Notes: generated by a model from the sequence alone, not told the origin. A stretch of 35,364 bases of DNA from Spirochaetota bacterium (GCA_022361115.1 JAKSBL010000060.1:1-35364), one strand, 5' to 3'; counted from the stretch's first letter, positions 8,955 to 17,238 are shown. Numbers and translations: made by a program.

Positions 8955-8959
8955 ACAGG

Positions 8960-8996
8960 TTATGTTAAAGATCAGCTTAATTGATTTTTAACATAA
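8960..8996. terminator. Stem-loop between convergent PilZ-like and HDOD genes
   Basis: TTATGTTAAAGATCA (8960-8974) pairs with TGATTTTTAACATAA (8982-8996), a 15-bp stem with one G-T pair and a 7-base loop. One arm overlaps the last codons and stop of the HDOD gene. No T-tract follows on either strand, so it may block or pause transcription rather than be a classic terminator. Confidence 0.45.
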
Positions 8997-10447
8997 TTGG
9001 TTAGTTCCGTTAAAGCTTCTTCGCTCTCAATATATAATTCTTCTAAAATATTGTCGGAAAAAATATACTGGTCATTTCCTTTATGAAGCTGAGAAGAAAT
9101 CATATGAGAAAGATAGATCATCTTACTGATTTCCTTCACATCTTCCGGACAACGGTAGGGGCTATGCTGGTACCTGATTATGCTGATTATTTTTTCTGGT
9201 AACTGCCATTTCTCAGCCATTTTAGCTCCAATTAATGAGTAATTGGTTCCTTCCAGCAAATCACCTAACAAATTAACAGAAATATTTTTTTGCATACAGA
9301 GATTGGTAATATTTTCAATCGTATCGGCATGTAAGGCTTTTACAACAATTTTACCTACATTGTGAAGTAACCCTCCAATATAAGCATCTTCACTATCCTC
9401 AGATAAATTAAATTTATCACAGAGGATTGAAGCAATTTGGGCAATTTCTGTACTGTGTCGCCAGATTTCTGCTAAATCAGATTCAGCATATTTTTGTTTC
9501 AACGCCTGCTTTGCACCATAAGATTGTAGAATGTATTCTAACCCCTTCACTCCCATCATGGATACAGCATGATCGATTTTTTCGATTTTATTCAATCGTT
9601 TATAATAAACTGAGTTAGCCATTTTTAAAATTTCCATCATTAATGCCGGATCTTTTTTTATCAATAAGGTAATTTTTTTAAAATCAACATCTTCATCTTT
9701 TAATAAATTGGTTAGTTGTACAATATGTTCTGGTATCTGAGGAATCGTATCAATTTCTTTTATAATTGCATCACTGATAAACTCTGCTTCTTCTTCAGTT
9801 ACTAAAGATATTGGTACAGCAATCCTCACATGAGTGACATCTTTATCCACCGCAATAGCAAAGTTACGGTCAGAAATACCAATTTTTCTTAAGATCAAGA
9901 TTAAAATAACTATACCAAGGCCGGCACCTTCTGAATCATCCAGAATACTCATATAAGCATCATCAACTGAATTATAGGTACGAGCTTTAGCAACCCGATT
10001 TTTTATTTTCTCCTGTTCTTGTTTTAAAATTGGAGTATTATTAGACACAATAATGTTAAGAAAAGGATCTTTAATATGAAAATATACTTGTACGTAAAGA
10101 TTATATTTTTCCTGTAGACCAAGATAGTATTCTAAATCACCAAAGGCTTTATCTTTAAAATACTTCATTCCTTTTTCATATTGAACTGGATCAGCAATAT
10201 CCAGATTTTCATCCATAAAAAAGACCCGCTTAGTATTCGCTTTTTTTGCATTATTAATGATCTCTCGTAAACTATATCCCAGGTGATCAAAAATTTTCTC
10301 TTTTCCCATAGCTTTTAAAAATTCACCCAGGACGTCTACATAATAATTTTCATTATCCATAGGAATTTTGTAATCCCTGAAAACAACCGGCGAGCCATTC
10401 TCTATTTTAAAGTTGATTTCATCTTTTGAAATTTGTTTTGTTTCCAT
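8972..10447 (-). CDS. GHKL ATPase-like / HDOD domain signalling protein
   Basis: A 491-residue cytoplasmic protein with two parts. Residues about 40-215 look like a histidine-kinase-type GHKL ATPase fold: LREIINNAKKAN as an N-box and DDSEGAGLGIVI as a G-box, but no H-box phosphoacceptor. Residues about 235-440 are an HDOD domain: IPQIPEHIVQL, a long helical core with DPALMMEILKMANS, ISKIDHA-like IEKIDHAVSMMG, and HNVGKIV. HDOD proteins are non-enzymatic signalling modules related to HD-GYP. The combination suggests a nucleotide-responsive regulator. The ATG has an AGTAGG ribosome site. Confidence 0.8.
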   Translation of the reverse strand: METKQISKDEINFKIENGSPVVFRDYKIPMDNENYYVDVLGEFLKAMGKEKIFDHLGYSLREIINNAKKANTKRVFFMDENLDIADPVQYEKGMKYFKDKAFGDLEYYLGLQEKYNLYVQVYFHIKDPFLNIIVSNNTPILKQEQEKIKNRVAKARTYNSVDDAYMSILDDSEGAGLGIVILILILRKIGISDRNFAIAVDKDVTHVRIAVPISLVTEEEAEFISDAIIKEIDTIPQIPEHIVQLTNLLKDEDVDFKKITLLIKKDPALMMEILKMANSVYYKRLNKIEKIDHAVSMMGVKGLEYILQSYGAKQALKQKYAESDLAEIWRHSTEIAQIASILCDKFNLSEDSEDAYIGGLLHNVGKIVVKALHADTIENITNLCMQKNISVNLLGDLLEGTNYSLIGAKMAEKWQLPEKIISIIRYQHSPYRCPEDVKEISKMIYLSHMISSQLHKGNDQYIFSDNILEELYIESEEALTELTNYVKNQLS

Positions 10448-10476
10448 AAACCTACTAACTTGTATTCACTTTTTAA

Positions 10477-10514
10477 ATTATAACTGCAAAATCTACTATT
10501 TTTAAAGGCAGTTA
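10477..10514 (-). promoter_or_regulatory. Promoter of the HDOD gene flanked by an inverted repeat
   Basis: On the minus strand TTTAAA (10506-10501), 18-base spacer, TATAAT (10482-10477). TAACTGC (10481-10487) and GCAGTTA (10508-10514) form a 7-bp inverted repeat with a 20-base centre that brackets the promoter, like an operator. Confidence 0.4.
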
Positions 10515-10557
10515 CAAGGCAATTATAAATAATTTAAAAAAAAAAATCAATCTGCTG

Positions 10558-10586
10558 TTGGATTTTAATGAAAAAAAAGTTATCAT
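10558..10586 (+). promoter_or_regulatory. Promoter of the ferritin-like/cutA operon
   Basis: TTGGAT (10558-10563), 17-base spacer, TATCAT (10581-10586). A small hairpin, CGAAG-GTTTT-CTTCG (10619-10633), follows just before the AAAGGA ribosome site. Confidence 0.4.
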
Positions 10587-10649
10587 ATAGCTAAAATTCT
10601 CATTTACTGATACTTTTACGAAGGTTTTCTTCGAAAGAAAGGATTATTC

Positions 10650-11135
10650 ATGAATCAATATAAACCTGATGAAATATTACAATTTGCTATTCATATTGAA
10701 GAAAATGGCAAAAAATTTTATTTGAAAATGAAAGACAAATTTAGCCAGGATCAGGAAATTAATCAGTTATTTACCATTTTAGCTGACCAGGAACAGCAAC
10801 ATAGAGATTATTTTCAAGAATTGTTATCAGCAATTCAGGACTACAACAATTTAGATCAATATTCTTAGGAGTATTTTTATTTTCTGAAAGCTTTTTCTGA
10901 TAATGCCATATTTAATGAAGAAAAGTTAAATGAAAAAATTGCTGTCATCTCTACTGTAAAAGAAGCACTTGATTTTGCAATAGAGAGAGAATTAGAATCT
11001 GTTACTTATTATAGTGAATTAAAAAATATGGTGGATGATTCTCAAAAAACCAAAATTGAGGATATTATTAAGGAAGAAAAAAGACATTTTATGGAGCTAT
11101 ACAAAATATCTCATTCACTGGATGAAAAATCATGA
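10650..11135 (+). pseudogene. Ferritin-like (rubrerythrin family) diiron protein interrupted by one in-frame TAG
   Basis: The ORF track ends this at codon 73 (TAG, 10866-10868), but the same frame stays open to TGA at 11133-11135. Both parts belong to one four-helix diiron protein: before the stop, EENGKKFY and DQEQQHRDYF (E-ExxH pair); after it, EYFYFLKAFSDNAIF, ERELESVTYYSEL and IIKEEKRHFMEL. Known family members of about 160 residues have these parts in one chain, used in peroxide or iron handling. The TAG lies in the loop between helices 2 and 3. It is embedded in TTAGGAG, a perfect Shine-Dalgarno sequence, but the only near in-frame start is CTG at 10884; the first ATG (11028) is inside helix 3. 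The TGA overlaps the cutA ATG (ATGA). It may be a recent nonsense mutation, a base-calling error, or a gene split with reinitiation. Confidence 0.75.
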
Positions 11136-11449
11136 GTCAATTTATCCAGGTAACTACCACGGTTAATGATAAAAATACAGCTTCAAAAATCGCCAGCCGC
11201 CTGGTGAGTAAAAAAAAGGCGGCTTGTGTGCAAATCAGTAATGAAATTACCAGTCTCTATTGGTGGCAGGGTAAAGTAGAAGAAGAGACAGAATATTACT
11301 GTCACATCAAAACCAGTCAAGCTCTATTTGCTGAGGTGAGCACTATTATCAAAGAAATTCACCCCTATGAAGTTCCGGAAATTATAGCAGTTCCATTAGT
11401 AAACATAAGCCCGGAATATGAGAGCTGGCTATCTCAAAGCTTAAGTTAA
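11132..11449 (+). CDS. cutA: Divalent-cation tolerance protein CutA
   Basis: A 105-residue CutA1 family protein: FIQVTTTVNDKNTASKIASRLV at the start, KKAACVQIS, SLYWWQGKVEEETEY in the middle, IHPYEVPEIIAVPL near the end. CutA1 forms a tight trimer like PII proteins; it is linked to copper/divalent metal tolerance, though its real role is unsettled. The ATG overlaps the stop of the broken ferritin-like gene as ATGA, so translation is probably coupled to it. Its stop overlaps the nitroreductase stop by 3 bases. Confidence 0.93.
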   Translation: MSQFIQVTTTVNDKNTASKIASRLVSKKKAACVQISNEITSLYWWQGKVEEETEYYCHIKTSQALFAEVSTIIKEIHPYEVPEIIAVPLVNISPEYESWLSQSLS

Positions 11450-12195
11450 AGCCATTTACTTAACATCATTTCAACAGATCGGTTCATCTCTTTTGAATAC
11501 TCAGCATTAAACTTAGCATGATAATACAACTCAGCCATATTCTGATATTTTGGTTGTCCTTTTAAATATTCAGCTTGATGACTGTACATATCCTCAAAAT
11601 CTTCCTTCTTAAACCGCTGGTACTGGTCATTAAAATGGATGTATTTTTGTTTTAAACGAGATCTGGTTTGGGTATTTTCTTCTGCTGAATAACCTAAACA
11701 CAAGAGAGTGATAGGAAAAACATAAGGTGGAAGTTGAAACATTTTTTGATGTTCTTCATAATTTTCTAAAATATCACCAATATAACAACTACCTAAGCCA
11801 AGTGATTCTGCAGCAACAACTGCATTTTGAGCTGCCAGAAGAGCATCGCATATACCTAATACTAAATCTCCAGCTTGTGGCTTTTGCCGGTTATTTTTAT
11901 GTTCAGCAATCAAACCATATGTAGCAAAAAGATCATTCATTCTTTGATAATCTGCTAAAAATAAAAGAAGTAATGGTGCTTTAGCAATAAAAGGTTGATT
12001 ATCACAGGTGATCGCTAAACAATCTTTCTTTTGCTGATCCGTAACTTCAATAATCGAATAAAGCATCATATTACCTGCCGTAGGTGCACGAATAGCAGCC
12101 TCAATGATCTGATTTTTAATTGGATCACTTATTTTTTGTTCAGAATACTTCCTAACAGAATGACGTTTATGAAGTAATTTTATGGTTGAATTCAT
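11446..12195 (-). CDS. Nitroreductase family NAD(P)H:FMN oxidoreductase
   Basis: A 249-residue flavoprotein of the NfsA/FRP-like group. HKRHSVRKYSEQKI is the FMN phosphate-binding start, RAPTAGNMMLYSII the second FMN contact, and AAESLGLGSCYIGDILEN with LPPYVFPITLLCLGY the C-terminal half. It would reduce nitro compounds, quinones or flavins in the cytoplasm. The ORF track adds 35 codons; AAAGGA seven bases upstream of the ATG at 12195 and the family's normal N-terminus decide the shorter form. It converges on cutA with overlapping stop codons and no terminator between them, so read-through antisense RNA is likely. The dpaL gene lies 114 bases upstream on the same strand. Confidence 0.88.
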   Translation of the reverse strand: MNSTIKLLHKRHSVRKYSEQKISDPIKNQIIEAAIRAPTAGNMMLYSIIEVTDQQKKDCLAITCDNQPFIAKAPLLLLFLADYQRMNDLFATYGLIAEHKNNRQKPQAGDLVLGICDALLAAQNAVVAAESLGLGSCYIGDILENYEEHQKMFQLPPYVFPITLLCLGYSAEENTQTRSRLKQKYIHFNDQYQRFKKEDFEDMYSHQAEYLKGQPKYQNMAELYYHAKFNAEYSKEMNRSVEMMLSKWL

Positions 12196-12309
12196 TGTTT
12201 TTCCTTTTATAATAATGATTATCCTTTGATTTTCTTTACTAAGTTGGAGGGGATCTGTATAACTGACACATAAGAGTAGCCAGATTGTAATCTCTACCAA
12301 TAAATATGT

Positions 12310-13560
12310 TTAACGGCTTAAATCTGTCCAGTATTCTGGAGGGACTGGATTAGCCCCTTCCCAGATTATCTGGCGAAACTGAACCGGATCAGTATTCCCT
12401 TCTGTATTGATAAAAAGGATTTGAGAATCTTCATTGATATTTAAAAATTTTCTTAACTCTTCTACTCCATTTTCTTTTAAAATAGCTACTAATGCTCCCA
12501 AAGTCACAGCACCGGATTCACCAGAGATGATAAAAGGATCACCAGCAAGGGGTGTTGCATAAATACGCATTCCTTTAGCTGCAATATAATCAGGACATGC
12601 CACAAAGCAATCAACTACATTATTTAAAATTTTCCAGGCAATCGGACTGGGTTCTCCACAAGCTAAACCTGCCATTATGGTATCCAGGCTGCCGGTAACA
12701 TTGTGAGGGCGATTGTCTCCCTGTTTTGCAGAATGATAAAGACAAGCTGCATTCTCTGGTGCTACCACTATACATTGAGGGGCAGCCTGACCAAAAAGTG
12801 AATGATAATAGCCAGTAACACTAGCAGCAAGTGCTCCCACACCTGCCTGTACAAAAACATGAGTCGGTTTAATAATACCTTGAGCGGCAAATTGTTCCTG
12901 TATTTCTGCCATCATAGTGGAATACCCCTGCATGATCCACATAGGAACAGTCGTATATCCTTCCCAGGAAGTATCGGAAACGATCTCCCAGCCGTTTTTT
13001 TCTGCATCCACCACAATCTGACGAACAGCATCATCATAATTGCCATCAATTACTTTTACTGTAGCTCCATAACTTTTAATTGCATCAATTCGAGGCTGTG
13101 ATGTTTCTGAATGAACATAGATCATACTTTTATGTCTGAGTTTGCTGGCTGCCCAGGCAATTCCCCGTCCATGATTACCATCCGTTGCAGAAGCAAAAGT
13201 AATTTCTCCCAGCTTATTCCGTACTTCATCACTAATTAAATAGTCATAAGTCATCTGCCCGTCTTTTAAGCCTAGTTTTTCCTGTATAAATCGATAAATA
13301 GCGAAAGATCCGCCTAATACCTTAAAAGAGTTTAATTCTAACCGTACCGCTTCATCTTTAACCCAAATCCCTCCTACTCCCAGCATCTGGGCTAATTGGG
13401 AAAGGCCCCTTAATGGAGACATTTTAAATCCGGGAATTTGACGATGAAACCTGCGTGCTATCTTGCTAATCTCAATGGGAAACATTTCTTCAGAGACAGC
13501 AACATCTTTTTTGCCTTTTTTTTGAATGAGCCATTGGATATCTGGTTTTTTATTTCTCAT
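12310..13560 (-). CDS. dpaL: Diaminopropionate ammonia-lyase
   Basis: A PLP fold-type II enzyme of 416 residues that deaminates 2,3-diaminopropionate to pyruvate and ammonia (E. coli YgeX is slightly shorter). PLP lysine K80 is in LNSFKVLGGSFA, the cofactor-binding asparagine loop in SATDGNHGRG, and the C-terminal catalytic region in GDPFIISGESGAV and INTEGNTDP. MSPLRGL and VKDEAVRLEL are family hallmarks. AAAGGA lies 8 bases before the ATG. It is on the same strand as the membrane protein upstream and the nitroreductase downstream; a stem-loop lies before it. It likely allows use of amino acids as carbon and nitrogen sources. Confidence 0.9.
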   Translation of the reverse strand: MRNKKPDIQWLIQKKGKKDVAVSEEMFPIEISKIARRFHRQIPGFKMSPLRGLSQLAQMLGVGGIWVKDEAVRLELNSFKVLGGSFAIYRFIQEKLGLKDGQMTYDYLISDEVRNKLGEITFASATDGNHGRGIAWAASKLRHKSMIYVHSETSQPRIDAIKSYGATVKVIDGNYDDAVRQIVVDAEKNGWEIVSDTSWEGYTTVPMWIMQGYSTMMAEIQEQFAAQGIIKPTHVFVQAGVGALAASVTGYYHSLFGQAAPQCIVVAPENAACLYHSAKQGDNRPHNVTGSLDTIMAGLACGEPSPIAWKILNNVVDCFVACPDYIAAKGMRIYATPLAGDPFIISGESGAVTLGALVAILKENGVEELRKFLNINEDSQILFINTEGNTDPVQFRQIIWEGANPVPPEYWTDLSR

Positions 13561-13603
13561 ACTGTTATCCTTTAATAATTAGTAAAAGTGTTCACAGATA
13601 AAC

Positions 13604-13637
13604 GCAAGCTTATCACGACTGTTATTGATAAGCTTGC
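13604..13637 (-). terminator. Stem-loop between the small membrane protein gene and dpaL
   Basis: GCAAGCTTATCA (13604-13615) pairs perfectly with TGATAAGCTTGC (13626-13637), 12 bp, loop 10. On the minus strand it starts at the stop codon of the upstream gene but is followed only by GTTTATCT; on the plus strand TAAATTTTTAATTT follows. It could attenuate transcription into dpaL. Confidence 0.45.
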
Positions 13638-14257
13638 TAAATTTTTAATTTCAAAGATAAATCTATATTTTCCCTGACTCTGAACTCAAAGGCTATTTTT
13701 TTTCTTCCTTGATGGCTAAGACTGTAAAGGGGTATTACAGCAATTAATAACCCCATACCAACAGACATAAGTAAGATACTATTGGCAAAAAAGATATAAC
13801 TTATAGATGTATAAAACAGATATTCACCATTACTAATGTCTTCATCCCGCTGGACAGTAAATTTTTCCAATGCAGCAGGTCTGAGTGAAAGTAAATCCAC
13901 AAGAAACAAACTGACACCACTTAATAAAGAAAAGGATCCAAAAACAGACAAATGGATTAATAACATAGGATTGTTATCTTTGATAAAGGGTTTATCTCTC
14001 AAAGGCCTTTGCTCTTTCTCTTTTCTCTTTTTCTTTAAAAATGTTTTGTTTTGATTTCGAGATTCATTTTGCTCAGTTTCATCTATTGTATTATCCTGAT
14101 TATCTTGAGAAGATAAAAAAATAATATGACTCGTACTTTTATTTATGATTGGATTTTTAGGAAGGTTAAATCCTAAAGTATTGATAAGCTGATTTTCAGC
14201 ATAACCTGTAAAAAGAGAAAATATGAATAAAAATAAGATATACTTTACATTACCCAT
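13637..14257 (-). CDS. Unrecognised membrane protein with signal peptide
   Basis: 206 residues that I do not recognise. Residues 1-20 are a likely cleaved signal (ILFLFIFSLFTGYAEN). A polar, Asn/Gln/Lys-rich stretch follows (about 50-90, with KKKRKEKEQR), and then two hydrophobic segments (about 98-122 and 148-178) with a soluble loop between them, and a charged tail. It lies between a divergent Nif3-like gene and dpaL. GGGAG ten bases before the ATG is the candidate ribosome site. The basic region next to the membrane is odd for an exported segment. Function unknown. Confidence 0.6.
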   Translation of the reverse strand: MGNVKYILFLFIFSLFTGYAENQLINTLGFNLPKNPIINKSTSHIIFLSSQDNQDNTIDETEQNESRNQNKTFLKKKRKEKEQRPLRDKPFIKDNNPMLLIHLSVFGSFSLLSGVSLFLVDLLSLRPAALEKFTVQRDEDISNGEYLFYTSISYIFFANSILLMSVGMGLLIAVIPLYSLSHQGRKKIAFEFRVRENIDLSLKLKI

Positions 14258-14605
14258 GCTAATGTATCTCCCAGATTTATTCCAGTTAATGTCAATAACA
14301 TCAACTGGAATATTTATATTATAGCTTATTTTCTGTCATTAATAAGTAATCACACTAATATTTTTCAAAAAACTTAAGCTTATTAGCAATAATACTTCTC
14401 TGATATTGGTAATATTTTCGTACTTTTTTCGAAACTACTTTTTAAAAGATTCTAAAAAAGGCGTTTTTTTTCTGCCATCAGCCAGTGTTCTGCTGATAAA
14501 TAATTTATTTAGTATGCTGGTACCCCGCATCAGGAAATTATTGAACTATTTCTTTATTTCCAAAATTTAAATTGTATGATATTATCAAATAAACAGGAGA
14601 ATGTC
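14258..14605. other. Divergent intergenic region, membrane protein / Nif3-like
   Basis: 348 bases without a gene. On the minus side it holds a TATAAT box (14323-14318) with a weak -35 and the large stem-loop at 14278-14312. On the plus side TATGAT at 14575-14580 is a possible -10 close to the Nif3-like start, with only poor -35 choices. CTAAAAAAGGCGTTTTTTTTC around 14452 is a low-complexity A/T stretch. No small ORF or RNA gene is supported. Confidence 0.4.
14278..14312 (-). repeat. Long inverted repeat upstream of the membrane protein gene
   Basis: TATTCCAGTT (14278-14287) pairs with AACTGGAATA (14303-14312), and inside it ATGT (14289-14292) pairs with ACAT (14298-14301) around a 5-base loop. 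It starts just downstream of the TATAAT box on the minus strand, so it would either fold at the 5' end of the transcript or act as an operator over the start point. Confidence 0.5.
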
Positions 14606-15457
14606 ATGTTAAAAGCGCAAGATCTTTACCATCAGCTGGAACAAGATTTTATTACTGCCGATATGAGCGACGAGTGGGCAAAACATATGAAAGAAGTAGA
14701 AGATTTTCTCTGCGATAATTTTAAAAATAGATCCATGGGATTAGTTTGTGATTTTGCAGAAAAAATTAATAAAATTTATACCGCTGTATTTCCTTCCAAT
14801 AAAGTGATGGAACAAATACTAGGTAATGGAACTCAGGATGGCCTGCTCTTTGTTCATCATCCTTCTATCTGGGATATCAGGAGAACAGAGATATTTTATT
14901 TGATGGATAAAAAGCTTTTAACTGAGTTTCAAGAAAAACGGATTGCCATTTATAATCTTCATGTTCCTCTGGATAACAATGGTCCCTATTCAACCAGTGT
15001 TACTTTAGCAAAAGCTTTAGGAGTCCAGCATGAAAAAGACTTTGCCCCTTATTTTGGTGCCCTATGCGGAGTATTTGGCAAAGGTGAGTATTCTACTATT
15101 GAGCAATTAAAAAATCAGTTTCAAAAAGTAGTCGGCCATGAAGTAAAACTCTATCATTATGGAAATCAGGCAATAAAAGATAATAAGATTGCAGTAGTTG
15201 CCGGAGGAGGGAATGAGGAGATAATACTAAGTGAAGTAGCAAAAGAAGGGATAAATACTTTTATTACTGGTATCACAGCTAAAAATGATTATTCTCAAAA
15301 AGCTCACGACTTTGCAAAAAACAACAAAATCAATATTCTGGGAGGTACTCATTATTCTACAGAGAAATTTGCCTGTATAGCAATGACCGAATATTTTGAA
15401 AAACTTGGTCTTCCTTCTGAGTTTATTGATGATGTGCCAGTGATAGAGGATATGTAG
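14606..15457 (+). CDS. Nif3-like dinuclear metal centre protein
   Basis: A 283-residue NIF3/DUF34 family protein. Metal-ligand segments are visible in order: FVHHPSIWD (like the HHP motif), YNLHVPLDNNGPYS (H and D), the glycine-rich VVAGGGNEE loop, and GGTHYSTEKFAC (H and E) near the end, with TFITGITAKND as the conserved ITGD-like strand. These proteins form toroidal hexamers with two metals per subunit; their cellular reaction is still unclear and the GTP cyclohydrolase label is doubtful. The ORF track starts 10 codons upstream; AGGAG at 14595-14599 selects the ATG at 14606. Confidence 0.85.
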   Translation: MLKAQDLYHQLEQDFITADMSDEWAKHMKEVEDFLCDNFKNRSMGLVCDFAEKINKIYTAVFPSNKVMEQILGNGTQDGLLFVHHPSIWDIRRTEIFYLMDKKLLTEFQEKRIAIYNLHVPLDNNGPYSTSVTLAKALGVQHEKDFAPYFGALCGVFGKGEYSTIEQLKNQFQKVVGHEVKLYHYGNQAIKDNKIAVVAGGGNEEIILSEVAKEGINTFITGITAKNDYSQKAHDFAKNNKINILGGTHYSTEKFACIAMTEYFEKLGLPSEFIDDVPVIEDM

Positions 15458-15498
15458 TTTAATAATAAAATCAATCTTTTTTAAAAGGCTATTTAATA

Positions 15499-16017
15499 AT
15501 GAAAATAAAATTTAACATTGATATTTCAGATTACCAAACTCATGCCAGAGTTAGCAATAAGGAAAATAAAATATACAAAAATTCTCTTCGCTGGAAAAGA
15601 TTGATTATTTCTTCTATATTTTTATTAACATTTGCAGTTCTAGCGGTTTATTTGAAAAATACATTACTATTGTACATTGGATTGTGTTATTTTATCGTTA
15701 CTTTAATTTTCTACCCTTTGATTTTTCTACCAATACTGAGTTTAAAAAAAATAAAAAGCATCTATGAGCTGCACAATGTCCCTGTTAACAATGAGGTAGA
15801 ATTGGAAATAGAGACTGCTGAATTAGTTGTCCGCTCTAATCTCCAGGTAAGTAGATATAAATATGAAGTGTTTTACCAAATGAGAGAATATAGTAAAAAC
15901 GTCTATCTGGATATAAATCCAATGAGTTCCATAATTATTCCCACAAAAAAGATAATTGAAGGGGATCTGAAGTCTTTTTTAAATGATTTGAGAACAAAGA
16001 TTAATAACCAAGAATAA
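15499..16017 (+). CDS. YcxB-like membrane protein
   Basis: 172 residues, with an amphipathic N-terminal part, two adjacent transmembrane helices (about 35-55 and 58-80), and a C-terminal soluble domain of beta strands resembling YcxB proteins: VELEIETAELVVRS, SRYKYEVFYQMREYSKNVYLDI and SSIIIPTKKI, the usual strand-helix-strand core. YcxB family proteins have no known function. The gene follows the Nif3-like gene after 41 bases on the same strand, with a weak AAAGG site, so cotranscription is likely. It converges on the HtrA-like gene with only 20 bases between the ends. Confidence 0.6.
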   Translation: MKIKFNIDISDYQTHARVSNKENKIYKNSLRWKRLIISSIFLLTFAVLAVYLKNTLLLYIGLCYFIVTLIFYPLIFLPILSLKKIKSIYELHNVPVNNEVELEIETAELVVRSNLQVSRYKYEVFYQMREYSKNVYLDINPMSSIIIPTKKIIEGDLKSFLNDLRTKINNQE

Positions 16018-16037
16018 TGATAAAAAAAATAGTAATG

Positions 16038-17042
16038 TTAATTCTGTTTTCTTATTTCTGGATAAATTGCTATCTGGTAAATTTGAGAAAAGCGCAGAAT
16101 CGTAATAATGGATTGGGTATCAGCTATTTTATCAGTGAGTATTTTATGAAGCACATCAATGCTGGTTACTGGCTGTTCCTGAAATTTAAGAATAATATCT
16201 CCTGATTGTAAACCAGCCCGATAAGCAGGAGTTTTAGGATCTACCTGAGTAATCAGTACAGCGGATTCCTGATCAATTTTATGATGGTTACGGGTACGCA
16301 AACGTAGAGGAATAGTTTGCCCCATCATTCCAATATAACTTCTTTTTATCTCTCCATTTTGAATTAATTGAATAGCTATTTGTCGAGCAGTATTACTGGC
16401 AATGGCAAAGCAGATTCCTTGTGCTCTTTGAATGATTGCAGAATTTACACCAATAACTTTGCCGGAAGAATTGATCAATGGCCCTCCGGAATTTCCTGGA
16501 TTAAGGGGAGCATCAGTTTGAATAACATCATCAATTAAAAATCCTGTTTCACCTCGCAAAGAACGGCTTAAAGCACTAACCACGCCTGTGGTAACAGTAT
16601 AGTCATACCCAAAAGGATTTCCTATCGCAATAGCAATCTGCCCCACTTTTAAACGAGCCGAATCTGCAAACTTGACCGCAGTAAGATTATCAGCATTTAT
16701 CTTAATAATTGCTAAATCAGTTTCTGGATCATCTCCCGTTAAATAGGCACTACAACTTCTTCCATCCTGTAAAGCGACTTCGATTTTTTTACATTGGTGA
16801 ACCACATGACTATTTGTTAGAATAAAACCATCTGGGGTAATAATAAAACCAGAACCACTTTGCATATTTTTCTTGTTTTTCTCTTCACCTTTGATAGAAA
16901 CAACAGCTGGACTCACAATTTCACTTGCCTTTACAATAGTTTGAGAATAGGTATCCAGTAGGGATTGGTCATCAATACTGCCATTGCCACTATAGCCGGA
17001 AGATTCTTTTGTATTATCTAAAATATTTGTTAGTAAATCCAT
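16038..17042 (-). CDS. HtrA/DegP-like trypsin-PDZ serine protease without a signal sequence
   Basis: A 334-residue S1C protease. Catalytic triad: H79 in TNSHVV, D109 in ETDLAII, S185 in GNSGGPL. IGNPFGYDYTVTTGVVSALSR is the family linker, and one PDZ domain covers about 235-325 (AYRAGLQSGDIILKF). HtrA proteins normally sit in the periplasm or are membrane-anchored; this one starts with the polar MDLLTNILDNTKESSG and has no signal peptide or anchor, so it is probably cytoplasmic. It resembles the soluble HtrA-like proteases of some low-G+C bacteria. AAGGA six bases before the ATG supports the start. A promoter is seen at 17070-17098. Confidence 0.88.
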   Translation of the reverse strand: MDLLTNILDNTKESSGYSGNGSIDDQSLLDTYSQTIVKASEIVSPAVVSIKGEEKNKKNMQSGSGFIITPDGFILTNSHVVHQCKKIEVALQDGRSCSAYLTGDDPETDLAIIKINADNLTAVKFADSARLKVGQIAIAIGNPFGYDYTVTTGVVSALSRSLRGETGFLIDDVIQTDAPLNPGNSGGPLINSSGKVIGVNSAIIQRAQGICFAIASNTARQIAIQLIQNGEIKRSYIGMMGQTIPLRLRTRNHHKIDQESAVLITQVDPKTPAYRAGLQSGDIILKFQEQPVTSIDVLHKILTDKIADTQSIITILRFSQIYQIAIYPEIRKQN

Positions 17043-17069
17043 AAAATATCCTTAACTGGTATTGTTTTG

Positions 17070-17098
17070 AATTTAATCATCACCCTGAAGAAAGGCAA
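17070..17098 (-). promoter_or_regulatory. Promoter of the HtrA-like gene
   Basis: On the minus strand TTGCCT (17098-17093), 17-base spacer, TAAATT (17075-17070), with TGAT just upstream of the -10 as a possible extended element. The rest of the 196-base divergent region is A/T-rich; TATAAT at 17148-17153 may serve the lipoprotein gene but has no matching -35. Confidence 0.4.
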
Positions 17099-17238
17099 TT
17101 TTTTTTTATTCCTCAAGGAAAAATCTGCTTTTTTTGTAAATTTCATATATAATTATTAATAATAAATAATAAAAAATGGAATAAATACTATTTATCTGCA
17201 TATCAAGCAAAATTCTTTTCTAGAAGAAAGAAGTCATT

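Noticed and set aside
10866-10868. TAG as a reassigned sense codon
   Set aside because: TAG ends other normal genes in this window (Nif3-like, tetR, lysC, the membrane protein), so it is an ordinary stop.
14606-15457. First reading as a LUD (lactate utilisation) protein
   Set aside because: The HHPSIW, NLHVPLDN and GGTHYSTEKF blocks fit the Nif3/DUF34 family instead.
16017-16205. 62-aa ORF starting at the end of the YcxB-like gene
   Set aside because: Shadow of the HtrA-like gene on the other strand.
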